Positions 25,090 through 33,412 of a stretch of DNA of 64,000 bases are shown here, one piece after another; within the stretch, counting starts at the first letter, position 1, and the number at the start of each line of letters is the position of its first letter. The notes below the pieces were generated by a model. That model did no database searches. It had not been told where the DNA came from and saw nothing but the letters and a program-made list of their open reading frames with translations. Position numbers and translations under genes: made by a program. This stretch comes from Bradyrhizobium sp. 195 (GTDB lineage: Bacteria > Pseudomonadota > Alphaproteobacteria > Rhizobiales > Xanthobacteraceae). The stretch covers positions 5,828,001 through 5,892,000 of the forward strand of contig NZ_CP082161.1 of assembly GCF_023101665.1 (NCBI RefSeq), in the 5' to 3' direction.

Positions 25090-25536
25090 TCAGCTGTTCT
25101 TGACGCGGTAGGTCTCGTGACAACCGCCGCATTCCTTCCCAACCGCGGGAAAATTCGCCTTGAGCGTGTCGATATCCTTGATTTTGCCCTTGGCCTCGCC
25201 GACGATCTTGGCGAAGCTCGCGACCTTGGCATCGAACCCTGCCTTGTCCTCCCAGATCTTCGGCGAGGCGCTATAGTCGCCCTCGGGCTTGATGCCCTTG
25301 GCGCTGGCCGGAAACAGGTTCGGCAGCTTCTTGGCGGTATCCTCGAACTGCGCCAACGCGCTGTCCACCGTGGCCTGATCATAGGGCTTTTCGCCCTTGA
25401 CCATCGCCGCGACCGCGCCGGCGTTCTTGCCGTTGCCCTTCATGAGGGTCTGGACTTCCTTGACGGAGTTCTGATCCGCCCAGACGGCGCCCATCCCGAG
25501 CAGCAGCGCGCCCCCAACAACCAACACTCGCTTCAT
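25090..25536 (-). CDS. Cytochrome c'/c-556 family protein
   Basis: A 148-residue protein with a signal peptide (cleavage near WA-DQ, residue 20) and a single heme site near the C-terminus, CGGCH (Cys136, Cys139, His140), the order typical of cytochrome c' and c-556 four-helix bundles. AAGGGA lies 8 nt before the ATG. It follows the molybdenum-hydroxylase gene by 156 nt on the same strand and is followed by a terminator, so the two may share a transcript. Roles in this family include electron transfer and NO binding. Confidence 0.9.
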   Translation of the reverse strand: MKRVLVVGGALLLGMGAVWADQNSVKEVQTLMKGNGKNAGAVAAMVKGEKPYDQATVDSALAQFEDTAKKLPNLFPASAKGIKPEGDYSASPKIWEDKAGFDAKVASFAKIVGEAKGKIKDIDTLKANFPAVGKECGGCHETYRVKNS

Positions 25537-25692
25537 TCGCAAAATCCCTTTCGCTGAGACAGGATCGTGCTGACCCCACATTGGGCCAACCCCGATTGGC
25601 AGATTTCATTCCATCCAGAGCGCGACGATAAATCGTCGCACTCCGGATCATTTGGCTGAGCCCGCAAAAACGCGTTCCGCGTCTGCTTGGAC

Positions 25693-28002
25693 TTACAGGC
25701 TGTGACGGCGATGGTGCTCGTTGATGGCGATCCACACCCGCTCGGGCGTTGCCGGCATGTCGATGTGGTCGATCTTGTATTCGCGCCAGAGGGCGTCGAC
25801 GATGGCGTTCACGACCGCCGGACAGGAGCCGATCGCGCCGGCCTCGCCCGCCCCCTTCACGCCCATCGGATTGGTCTTGCAGGGGACGTTGTTGGTCTCG
25901 AACACGAAGGCCGGCCCGTCCGCCGCGCGCGGCAGCGCATAGTCCATGAAGGTCGCCGTGATGAGCTGGCCGTCATTGGGTCCATAGACCACCTGCTCCA
26001 TCAGGGCCTGGCCGATGCCCTGCATGGCGCCGCCATGCACCTGGCCGGCCAACAGCAGTGGATTGAGCGTCTTGCCGAAATCATCGACGATCACGTAGTT
26101 GACGATCTTGATGATGCCGGTGGCCGGATCGATCTCGACCTCCGCGACATGCGTGCCGTTGGGATAGGTGCCGTCGGCGCTGGCGAAGGTCGCGCTGGCA
26201 TTCAGCTTCGACGGATCGACGTCCGGCCGCTTGGCGAGATCGGCGAACGAGATCGAACGGTCGGTGCCGGCGATGCGCACCACCCCTTCCGAAATCTCGA
26301 GGTCGCCGGCGCCGGCCTCCAGCGCCTGCGCCGCGATTTCCTTCAGCTTTTGCCCGAGCTCGCGCGTGGCGCGCTCGACGCTGACGCCGCCGGATGGAAT
26401 CGAGGCCGAGCCGCCGGTGCCGAGGCCGGTGGCGATCATATCGGTGTCACCCTGGTGGATGTGCACGCGCTCGGGCGCAACGCCGAACTGCTCGGCAACG
26501 ATCTGCGCATAGGCGGTCTGGTGGCCCTGTCCGCTCGACTGCGTGCCGATCAGGACGGTGACGTCGCCATTGGGATCGAGCCGCACATTGGCGGTCTCCT
26601 CGCCCATGGTGCCACAGATCTCGACATAGCTGGCATGGCCGATGCCGCGGATCAGGCCGGCCTTCTTGGCCACCTTGGCGCGCTTTGGAAACTCCTTCCA
26701 TTCGGCGATCTCCATCGCGCGCTTCAGATGCGCGGCGAAGTCGCCGGAATCGTAGACCTTGCCCGTGGCCGTCTTGTAGGGCAGCGCCTTCGGCGGGATG
26801 AAGTTCTTGCGGCGGATCGCATCCGGCGTCATGTCGAGTTTTCGCGCGCAGGCGTCGACAAGGCGCTCGATGACATAGGCGGCCTCGGGGCGGCCCGCAC
26901 CGCGATAGGCGTCCACCGGCACGCTGTGCGTGAAGATCGTGCGCACCCGGCAATGGAAGGCCTGGATGTCATAGAGGCCCGGCAGCATGCCGGCGCCGCC
27001 ATGCGGGATGTAGGGCCCGAAGGTCGACAGATACGCACCCATGTCGCCCATCAGGTCGCAATCCATCGCGAGGAATTTGCCGTCTTCAGTCAGCGCCATC
27101 TTCGCGGTGGTGACGTTGTCGCGGCCCTGCGCATCGCCCAGGAAATGCTCGGAACGGTCGGCCGCCCACTTCACCGCCTTCTTCAGCTTGCGCGCTGCGA
27201 CCGCCAACAGGGCGTATTCCCGATAGGGAAACAGCTTTGTGCCGAACCCACCGCCGACATCGGGGCAGATCACCCGCATCTTGTCGGTGGGGATGTTGAG
27301 TACGTTCTGGCAGAGGATGTCGCGCAGGCGGTGGCTGCCCTGGCTGCCGACCGTCAGCGTCAGATGATCACGCTTGGCATCGTATTCACAGACCGCGGCG
27401 CGCGTCTCCATGAAGCTCGCGACCACGCGCGGATTGACGATGGAGATTTCGGCCACCGCATGCGCCTTGGTGAAGGCGGCTTCGGTCGCCGCCTTGTCGC
27501 CGATCGAGACATCGAACAGCACGTTGCCGGCCTTGTCGGGCCACACCTGCGGTGCGCCCTTCTTCACGGCGTTGACGACACCGGTCACCGATGGCAGCGG
27601 GCTCCATTTGACGTCGATCGCCTCGATCGCGTCACGGGCCTGATCGATGGTCTCGGCGACGACGAAGGCGATGGAATCGCCGACATGGCGCACCTCGTCC
27701 TTGGCCAGGATCGGGTATGGCGGGCCGGTGAACGGATCGGTCTCGAGATTGAACAGGCACGGCAGATTGCCGAGATCCCTCACGTCGTCGGCGGTCAGGA
27801 TCAGCGCGACGCCGGGAAGCCCGCGGGCACGGCTCACATCGATGGTGTATTTGGCATGCGCGTGCGGGGAACGGAGCATCAGGCAGCGCAACGCAGCCTG
27901 CGGCGCGTAATCGTCGGTATAGCGGCCCTTGCCGCGAATGAGCGCATCATCCTCCTTGCGCAGCACGCTTTGGCCAACGCCGAACTTGATGGGAGCCGCC
28001 AT
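25693..28002 (-). CDS. Molybdopterin-binding large subunit, xanthine dehydrogenase/CoxL form II family
   Basis: A 769-residue protein covering the whole large subunit: the N-terminal a/b hammerhead domain (about 10-130), then the Mo-cofactor domains with VGGGFGTK, the loop AYRGAGR (form II; form I CO dehydrogenase has AYxCSFR), GQGHQTAYAQ and the base glutamate in VKGAGEAGAIG. It has no signal peptide and so should be cytoplasmic. The usual FAD and 2Fe-2S subunits are absent on both sides, leaving it an orphan here. The substrate is unknown; CO oxidation is not supported by the loop. Confidence 0.9.
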   Translation of the reverse strand: MAAPIKFGVGQSVLRKEDDALIRGKGRYTDDYAPQAALRCLMLRSPHAHAKYTIDVSRARGLPGVALILTADDVRDLGNLPCLFNLETDPFTGPPYPILAKDEVRHVGDSIAFVVAETIDQARDAIEAIDVKWSPLPSVTGVVNAVKKGAPQVWPDKAGNVLFDVSIGDKAATEAAFTKAHAVAEISIVNPRVVASFMETRAAVCEYDAKRDHLTLTVGSQGSHRLRDILCQNVLNIPTDKMRVICPDVGGGFGTKLFPYREYALLAVAARKLKKAVKWAADRSEHFLGDAQGRDNVTTAKMALTEDGKFLAMDCDLMGDMGAYLSTFGPYIPHGGAGMLPGLYDIQAFHCRVRTIFTHSVPVDAYRGAGRPEAAYVIERLVDACARKLDMTPDAIRRKNFIPPKALPYKTATGKVYDSGDFAAHLKRAMEIAEWKEFPKRAKVAKKAGLIRGIGHASYVEICGTMGEETANVRLDPNGDVTVLIGTQSSGQGHQTAYAQIVAEQFGVAPERVHIHQGDTDMIATGLGTGGSASIPSGGVSVERATRELGQKLKEIAAQALEAGAGDLEISEGVVRIAGTDRSISFADLAKRPDVDPSKLNASATFASADGTYPNGTHVAEVEIDPATGIIKIVNYVIVDDFGKTLNPLLLAGQVHGGAMQGIGQALMEQVVYGPNDGQLITATFMDYALPRAADGPAFVFETNNVPCKTNPMGVKGAGEAGAIGSCPAVVNAIVDALWREYKIDHIDMPATPERVWIAINEHHRRHSL

Positions 28003-28144
28003 TTTATCTTCCCGTTCTCATGGTTGTTGCCGGCATATTGCCGTGGAAAAAGTGGCAAGGCAAACGGGTTTAGGCGGGCCGTTCCCATGGAGATGATGAT
28101 TCGAGCCGCCCTCGCCGGTTCTGGGCAGCCGCGCCAGACCCGCG

Positions 28145-28669
28145 TCAGTGGCTGAATTTCCTGACCATCAGATACTTGTCATACGTGACGTCACCTATGC
28201 GGACGGCAGCGGGATCCGTCCCGTAGACCTTGAATCCGTTGCGCTCATAGGTCCTGATTGCAGCGGTCGCTTCGAGCAGGACGGCAAGATGCACCTGCTC
28301 GACGCATGCCTCGGCGTGGGCAAGAAGCTCCTTGATGAGCCGATCTCCGATACCCTGACCTCGGCCATCTTCCCTCACGTAAACCGTGAAGATATGACCC
28401 CTGTGCCGCGATCGCCGATCTGGCGACAAGTAGAAGCCGGCGACTCCGATCAGATGTCCGCGCGCAAAGGCGCCAAGGATCGCTCCGCTCAGCCAATCGC
28501 GATAAGCCGCCAGCATCGCCTCGCCGCCCTCATCCTCCTCACGAGAACCAAAGGTTTGAGGGTGTGTCTGAAGCGCCTCCGCGCGAATGTCGCGGAAGAG
28601 ATCGAGATCGTCGACAGTCAATCGTCGGATGTCCACGTCCGCCTGGGCGCGGGCCTCATGCGATGTCAT
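28145..28669 (-). CDS. GNAT-family N-acetyltransferase
   Basis: A 174-residue acetyl-CoA-dependent transferase. Motif A is seen in VYVREDGRGQGIGDRLIKEL (the RGQGIG phosphate loop near residue 108), and motif B in ATAAIRTYERNGFKVYG. GGAGG lies 6 nt before the ATG. The acceptor cannot be told. The next gene on this strand upstream is the DUF1127 gene. Confidence 0.88.
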   Translation of the reverse strand: MTSHEARAQADVDIRRLTVDDLDLFRDIRAEALQTHPQTFGSREEDEGGEAMLAAYRDWLSGAILGAFARGHLIGVAGFYLSPDRRSRHRGHIFTVYVREDGRGQGIGDRLIKELLAHAEACVEQVHLAVLLEATAAIRTYERNGFKVYGTDPAAVRIGDVTYDKYLMVRKFSH

Positions 28670-28717
28670 GATCGCCTCCTCTCCTTGTCGCAGCGTGGTC
28701 GGATGGGATCGCGGTCG

Positions 28718-28993
28718 TCACATCCCACCACGGCCCCACAGAGTCCGCGCATTGTCTCTCAACCTATTGAGGGCGCGTTCAGGCGCGATGCTGTCAATCT
28801 CGCCACGCGACAAGCCCATGTCCATCAGATCCCTGTCGTTCAGGTCCTGCAAGGTGACCTGTGCACGCGGCCACCGCTCCTGAAACGCACGCCAGGATCG
28901 TCTGGGCAGGCTCAAGACGATGGAGAGGTCGGGGCGAAGTCTCGCGGCATCGCCCTCTGGCGCAGCCGCAATGTTCGTCTGTTGGGGTGGCAT
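28718..28993 (-). CDS. DUF1127 small protein
   Basis: A 91-residue protein whose C-terminal half carries the DUF1127 signature, with LNDRDLMDMGLSRGEID at about residues 51-67. The family comprises small arginine-rich proteins; some Agrobacterium members affect RNA turnover and phosphate/carbon metabolism. The ATG at 28993 has GGAG 8 nt upstream; the frame is open to 29035. A terminator lies just upstream, so it has its own promoter or a very short leader. Confidence 0.85.
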   Translation of the reverse strand: MPPQQTNIAAAPEGDAARLRPDLSIVLSLPRRSWRAFQERWPRAQVTLQDLNDRDLMDMGLSRGEIDSIAPERALNRLRDNARTLWGRGGM

Positions 28994-29033
28994 GGGATGC
29001 TCCTGCTGTTGTGCCGGCAGGGAGCGTGGCCAC

Positions 29034-29065
29034 AAAAAAGGCCCCGTCCGATGCCGGCGGGGCCT
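29034..29065 (-). terminator. Intrinsic terminator, minus strand
   Basis: AGGCCCCG and CGGGGCCT form an 8-bp GC-rich stem, followed on the minus strand by TTTTTT. It ends transcription coming from murJ, 185 nt after the murJ stop, and lies 24 nt after a possible small reading frame. Confidence 0.88.
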
Positions 29066-29089
29066 GGTGGAAAAGATGTCGTCGAATTG

Positions 29090-29194
29090 CTAGCGCACGA
29101 CTCCTCCCACGGCCCAGCCGAAGCGGGTCACGTGGTTGCGGTTGACGATGCGCGAGCATTTGATCATGCAGCGCTGATACCACGGCAATCGCAC
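29090..29194 (-). CDS. Possible small protein between murJ and its terminator
   Basis: A 34-codon frame (GTG at 29194; an ATG at 29167 would give 25 residues) encoding a basic peptide with CSRIVNRNHVTRFGWAVGG. It lies between the murJ stop and the terminator at 29034-29065, so it would be transcribed with murJ. I see no strong ribosome site and cannot name a family. It may be spurious. Confidence 0.3.
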   Translation of the reverse strand: MRLPWYQRCMIKCSRIVNRNHVTRFGWAVGGVVR

Positions 29195-29250
29195 GAAATC
29201 AAGAGATGTACGGATGCCTCTTGCAGCCTGGAGGTGAGCGCGCTGCTCGC

Positions 29251-30777
29251 CTAGCCGCGCACCAGCGAAATCAGCCACTTGCGGCCGAACAAGATGAGGA
29301 TCGCGAGCGCGTAGACGATCGTGCCGCCGACCGCGAGCAGGGCCAGCGTCAACTCATCGTGGAAGCGCATCGCTCCCAGCGCGGGACCGCTGAAGCGCGC
29401 GATCAGCCAGAACGCTGCGGCGAGGAGCAGTCCGGTCAGCAGGAATTTGCCGAGCGACATCAGCCAGGCGCGATCAAGCACGAGAAAGCCCCGCCGCACG
29501 GCGAAGAAGAGCACCAGCAGGAGATTGGTCCAGACGCCGACCGCGGTTGCCAGCGCAAGGCCGATCTGGGCGAGCGATCCCATCAGGGCGACCTTCAGCG
29601 CGACGTTGACCGCGATGCCGGTCAGCGACGCCCGCACCGGGGTCGCGGTATCCTTGCGCGCATAGAAGGTCGCGACCGCGCTGCGGATCAACACGAAAGG
29701 AATGAGGCCGATGGCGTAGGCCGCGAGCGTGGCGCCGGCGGCGGCGGCATCGGCCTTCGAGAACGCGCCGCGGGCGAACAGCGCGCGCATGATCGCGTCG
29801 GGCACGGTGATGAAAGCCGCCACGAACGGGATCGAGAACAGCAGCGTGAAATCGAAAGCGCGCCGCTGCGCCTTCATCGCACCGTCATGGTCGTTGGCGG
29901 TGATCCGCCGCGACATCTCCGGCAGCAGCACGGTGCCGATGGCGATGCCGATGACGCCGATTGGCAGCTGGTTGAGCCGGTCGGCATAATAGAGCGCCGA
30001 CAGCGCGCCCGCCGGCAGGAAGGTCGCGATGATGGTATCGGCGAACAGCGCGACCTGCGTTCCCATCGAGCCCAGGGTCGCAGGTCCCAGTGCTTTGAAG
30101 AAGCCACGGACGTCTTCGTCGAGCTTCAGCGGCGCAAAGCGCGGCAGGCCGCCATGGCGGGCGAGATCACCGGCGAGCAGGAAATATTGCAGGAAGCCAG
30201 AGATCAGGACGCCCCAGGCCGCGGCATGGCCCGCGGTCGGAAACCAGACGGCAACCGCCAGCGTCATCATCATCGCGACATTGAGGAAGATCGAGGCAGC
30301 CGCGGCGCTGGCAAAGCGCTGCATCACGTTGAGCATGCCGCCATAAAGCGTCACCAGCGTGATCAGCAGCAGATAGGGAAAGGTGATCCGCGTCAGCTCG
30401 ATCGCCAGCTTGCGCTGCTCGGCATCCTCACTGAAGCCCGGTGCAAGGAGGCTCATCGCCTGCGGCATGAACAGCCAGGCGACGATCAGCAGCAGGACTT
30501 GCGAGGCCAGCAACAACGTGAAGATGCGGTCGGCGAACAGTTTTGCCGCCGCCTCCCCCTTCTCGCCATGCACATGGGCATAGGCCGGCACCCAGGCGGC
30601 GTTGAATGCGCCCTCGGCGAAGATCGCGCGGAAATGATTGGGCAGCCGCAGCGCCACGAAAAAGGCGTCGGCCACCGGGCCGGCGCCGAGGATCGCCGCG
30701 AGCATGATGTCGCGCGCAAATCCCGTCAGCCGCGAGAGCAGCGTATAACCACCAACCGTGAAGATCCGTCCGAGCAT
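29251..30777 (-). CDS. murJ: Lipid II flippase MurJ (MviN)
   Basis: A 508-residue membrane protein of the MOP superfamily with about 14 helices. It opens with TLLSRLTGFARDIM and has the charged cavity residues typical of MurJ (for example LPNHFRAIFAEGAFNAAWVP near residue 50). It flips lipid II, the peptidoglycan precursor, across the inner membrane. It lies at the edge of the lipopolysaccharide block but on its own, with a repeat of about 150 nt upstream. Confidence 0.93.
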   Translation of the reverse strand: MLGRIFTVGGYTLLSRLTGFARDIMLAAILGAGPVADAFFVALRLPNHFRAIFAEGAFNAAWVPAYAHVHGEKGEAAAKLFADRIFTLLLASQVLLLIVAWLFMPQAMSLLAPGFSEDAEQRKLAIELTRITFPYLLLITLVTLYGGMLNVMQRFASAAAASIFLNVAMMMTLAVAVWFPTAGHAAAWGVLISGFLQYFLLAGDLARHGGLPRFAPLKLDEDVRGFFKALGPATLGSMGTQVALFADTIIATFLPAGALSALYYADRLNQLPIGVIGIAIGTVLLPEMSRRITANDHDGAMKAQRRAFDFTLLFSIPFVAAFITVPDAIMRALFARGAFSKADAAAAGATLAAYAIGLIPFVLIRSAVATFYARKDTATPVRASLTGIAVNVALKVALMGSLAQIGLALATAVGVWTNLLLVLFFAVRRGFLVLDRAWLMSLGKFLLTGLLLAAAFWLIARFSGPALGAMRFHDELTLALLAVGGTIVYALAILILFGRKWLISLVRG

Positions 30778-30873
30778 GCGTCTGTTTTAGAGACTTATCA
30801 GCCTAAGGATAAGGCTTTGAAGTTTGACGTGATTAAAAAAGACGGCCGCTCGGCTTGCGATGCGTGTTGCTGT

Positions 30874-31021
30874 GCCCTCTCCCCTTGTGGGAGAGGGCAG
30901 CGCCGAGGGTAGACGCAAGCTCAATCGGGTGAGGGGTCTCCCTCAGCACTTTCCGCGCGGAGAGAGACCCCTCACCCGACTTCGCTTCGCGAAGCCACCC
31001 TCTCCCACAAGGGGAGAGGGG
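30874..31021. repeat. Long intergenic palindrome, CCCTCTCCC family
   Basis: It begins TGCCCTCTCCCCTTGTGGGAG and ends CTCCCACAAGGGGAGAGGG, with inner arms GGGTGAGGGGTCTC and GAGACCCCTCACCC. It lies between murJ and the aminotransferase gene. It has the same plan as 14848 and 18257, with a different core. Confidence 0.82.
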
Positions 31022-31027
31022 AAGAAA

Positions 31028-32215
31028 TCAGCCCGCCAGCGCGCCGCGCACGGCGGCGATCACGCGCTCCTGATCGGCTTCGGTCAGGTAGGCGTGCATC
31101 GGCAGGCTGATGACGTCCTGCGACAGGCTCTCGCAGCCAGGCAGGCCGCCGTCAGCAACCGGATATTGCTTGTAGGCGGTCTGCTGATGCATCGACTTGC
31201 CGTAATAAATCGCGGTCGGCACGCCCTGCGCTTTTAGCGCGGCAGCGAAACCGTCGCGGTCGGTGCCATCAGGCAGGCGGATCGTGTACTGCGCCCAGAC
31301 CGAGGTGTTGCCGGGCGCCAGACGCGGCACGGTGACGACGTTGGACAAGCCACGCGCGTAACGTTCCGCAACCTTGTTGCGGGCGGCGATTTCGTCGTCA
31401 AAGATCTTCAGCTTCTCGATCAGGACCGCTGCCTGCATGGTGTCGAGCCGGCCGGTCAGACCGAGGCGGACGTTGTCGTACTTGTCGACGCCCTGCCCGT
31501 GCACGCGGATGCTGCGCAGTGTCGCCGCGAGCTCGTCGTCATCGGTGAAGATGGCGCCGCCGTCGCCGAAGCAGCCGAGCGGCTTTGCAGGGAAAAAGCT
31601 GGTCGCAGTGGCGAGCCCGAAAGTACCGAGCTTGCGGCCCTTGTAGCTCGCACCGAACCCTTGCGCGGCGTCATCGAGCACGAACAGGCCCTCGGCCTTG
31701 GCGATCTCGGCGATGGCGTCGTGATCGGCGGGTTGGCCGAACAGATCGACCGGAATGACCGCGACGGGCTTGAGGCCGGCCTTCCGTGCAGCCGCGATGC
31801 CGCGCTTCAGCGACTCCGGGCTCATGTTGAAGGTGGCTTCATCGACGTCGACATAAACCGGCGTCGCGCCGGTCCGCGCCACCGGCGAAGCGGTTGCGAT
31901 GAAGGTGAAGGACGGACACAGCACGGCATCGCCGGGTCCGACATTTTTGGCCATCATCACCATCAGGATGGCGTCGGTGCCGCTGGCGCAGCCGATCACA
32001 TGCTTGGCGCCGCTGTAGGCCGCGAGCTGCTTCTCGAACTCGGCGACTTCAGGACCGTTGACGAACTGGCAGTGGTCCATCACGCGCTTGACCGCGGCAT
32101 CCAGCGAAGCGCCGAGCCGGCGGCGCTGCGAGCCGACGTCGATGAAGGGAATGGGTTCGGAACGCAGATGCTGGTTCATGGTCTGGTTCTTGGCGCCTTC
32201 TTGAATGGTCGACAT
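31028..32215 (-). CDS. DegT/DnrJ/EryC1 sugar aminotransferase (WbpE-like)
   Basis: A 395-residue PLP aminotransferase acting on nucleotide sugars. PLP lysine is Lys211 in SFFPAKPLGCFGDGG; other marks are CASGTDAI, FTFIATAS and DDAAQGFGA. It resembles WbpE, which makes UDP-GlcNAc(3NH2)A from the 3-keto sugar. The adjacent oxidoreductase, 11 nt upstream, resembles WbpB, which makes that keto sugar, so the two probably work in sequence. No WbpD-like acetyltransferase is present in the window. The start is set at 32215 (12 nt after the upstream stop); 32179 is an alternative. Confidence 0.87.
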   Translation of the reverse strand: MSTIQEGAKNQTMNQHLRSEPIPFIDVGSQRRRLGASLDAAVKRVMDHCQFVNGPEVAEFEKQLAAYSGAKHVIGCASGTDAILMVMMAKNVGPGDAVLCPSFTFIATASPVARTGATPVYVDVDEATFNMSPESLKRGIAAARKAGLKPVAVIPVDLFGQPADHDAIAEIAKAEGLFVLDDAAQGFGASYKGRKLGTFGLATATSFFPAKPLGCFGDGGAIFTDDDELAATLRSIRVHGQGVDKYDNVRLGLTGRLDTMQAAVLIEKLKIFDDEIAARNKVAERYARGLSNVVTVPRLAPGNTSVWAQYTIRLPDGTDRDGFAAALKAQGVPTAIYYGKSMHQQTAYKQYPVADGGLPGCESLSQDVISLPMHAYLTEADQERVIAAVRGALAG

Positions 32216-32226
32216 GGATAAAGGGT

Positions 32227-33231
32227 TCAGCCGGCGACGCGGCGCGGGCCCTTGAGCGCGGGCGATTTGGCCGCGGGCCGTGACGGCGTCTCGAGGCACT
32301 GCGTGGCGATTTCGAGGCTGGCGACGCCTTCGTCGCCGGTGACCGCCGGCGTTTCGCCGTTGCGCACGGCCTTGAGGAATGCGATCAGCTCGGCGCGCAG
32401 CGGCTCGTCATGACCGACCGGCAGATGCCGCATCGAGTAGCTGCCGTCTGGTTTGAAGCCGAAGCACTCGGTGACCTGGCGCGTCAGGAGATCGCCCATT
32501 ACGTATTTGCCGCGGGTCGCGACCGTGACACTGCGCGCTTTGAACGGCGTCAGCCAGTTGGTGTTGATGTGCGCGAGCACGCCGCTCTCGGTGCGGAACT
32601 GCAACAGCGCGATGTCCTCGCGCTCGGCAACCGCGCTCGATAGCTGCGGCTGCACCTCGACGATGTCGGATTCGGTGAACCAGCGGATCAGATCAATGTC
32701 GTGCACGGCGAGGTCGATGACGACGCCGACATTGGACATGCGCGGCGGGAACGGGCCGACGCGCGTGATCGCGATGGAGAGAATGTCCTCGCCCGCGATC
32801 GCCTGCTTGACGGCGGCGACCGCCGGATTGAAGCGCTCGACATGGCCGATCATCAGCGTCACGCCGGCCTTTTGCGCGGCGGCAACGATCTCGCGGCCCT
32901 CTTCGACCGTGGACGCAATCGGCTTCTCGACCAGGACATGAATGCTCTTGGCGATGCAGGCGAGCGCGACCTCGTGATGCAGATGGGTGGGAGCTGCGAT
33001 GGTGACGGCATCGACGCCTTCGGCGAAGAGCTGGTCGAGCGTCTCGAAGCTCGCGCAACTGGCAAGTTCGGTCGCGCGCGTGCGATGCGCAGGCGAAGGA
33101 TCGACGACGCCGACGAGGCTGACGCCGGGAAGACCGCTAAGCACCCGCGCATGGTTGCTGCCCATCACGCCGGCGCCAATGACGCCGACGCGCAAGCCGG
33201 CCTTTGCCGGTGCAGACCCTTTGGAACTCAT
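32227..33231 (-). CDS. Gfo/Idh/MocA family oxidoreductase (WbpB-like)
   Basis: A 334-residue NAD-dependent sugar dehydrogenase. The Rossmann fold opens with GVIGAGVMGSNHARV (residues 16-30), and the catalytic EKPI is at residues 102-105. The DxAVHDIDL block (VIDLAVHDID) is typical of nucleotide-sugar 3-dehydrogenases. With the downstream WbpE-like enzyme it is likely to make a 3-amino sugar nucleotide. An inverted repeat lies 51 nt upstream of its start. Confidence 0.86.
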   Translation of the reverse strand: MSSKGSAPAKAGLRVGVIGAGVMGSNHARVLSGLPGVSLVGVVDPSPAHRTRATELASCASFETLDQLFAEGVDAVTIAAPTHLHHEVALACIAKSIHVLVEKPIASTVEEGREIVAAAQKAGVTLMIGHVERFNPAVAAVKQAIAGEDILSIAITRVGPFPPRMSNVGVVIDLAVHDIDLIRWFTESDIVEVQPQLSSAVAEREDIALLQFRTESGVLAHINTNWLTPFKARSVTVATRGKYVMGDLLTRQVTECFGFKPDGSYSMRHLPVGHDEPLRAELIAFLKAVRNGETPAVTGDEGVASLEIATQCLETPSRPAAKSPALKGPRRVAG

Positions 33232-33281
33232 TTGAGCAAACCCCGATTCAACACAAATCCCCGGCGCGCTTCTAGCACGGA

Positions 33282-33297
33282 CGCCACATTTGTGGCG
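33282..33297. promoter_or_regulatory. CGCCACA-TT-TGTGGCG inverted repeat upstream of the WbpB-like gene
   Basis: A perfect 7-bp inverted repeat with a 2-nt centre, 51 nt before the start of the oxidoreductase gene on the minus strand. It could be an operator or a leader hairpin. No match to a named regulator is claimed. Confidence 0.4.
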
Positions 33298-33348
33298 AAT
33301 GCCGCCTTGGCGGCCCGGACACGATTTGATTCAAAAAGTTACACGTTC

Positions 33349-33389
33349 CCCGGGCCTTAAGCCGAAAAATACCGCCTCTTCGGCCCGGG
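33349..33389 (-). other. Stem-loop after manC
   Basis: CCCGGGCC and GGCCCGGG form an 8-bp outer stem, with a second pairing of CCGAA and TTCGG inside. It begins 24 nt after the manC stop on the minus strand. No T-run follows, so it is more likely an mRNA-stabilising or processing element than a terminator. Confidence 0.4.
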
Positions 33390-33412
33390 TCGCGTGATTC
33401 GGAGTTTGCTGG

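Noticed and set aside
25693..28002. Aerobic CO dehydrogenase (CoxL form I)
   Set aside because: The active-site loop is AYRGAGR, not AYxCSFR, and the medium and small subunits are absent.
25687..28155. 822-codon open frame on the plus strand
   Set aside because: It is antisense to the molybdenum-hydroxylase gene, which has full motifs. The composition (Arg/His/Asp-rich) is typical of a GC3-driven shadow frame.
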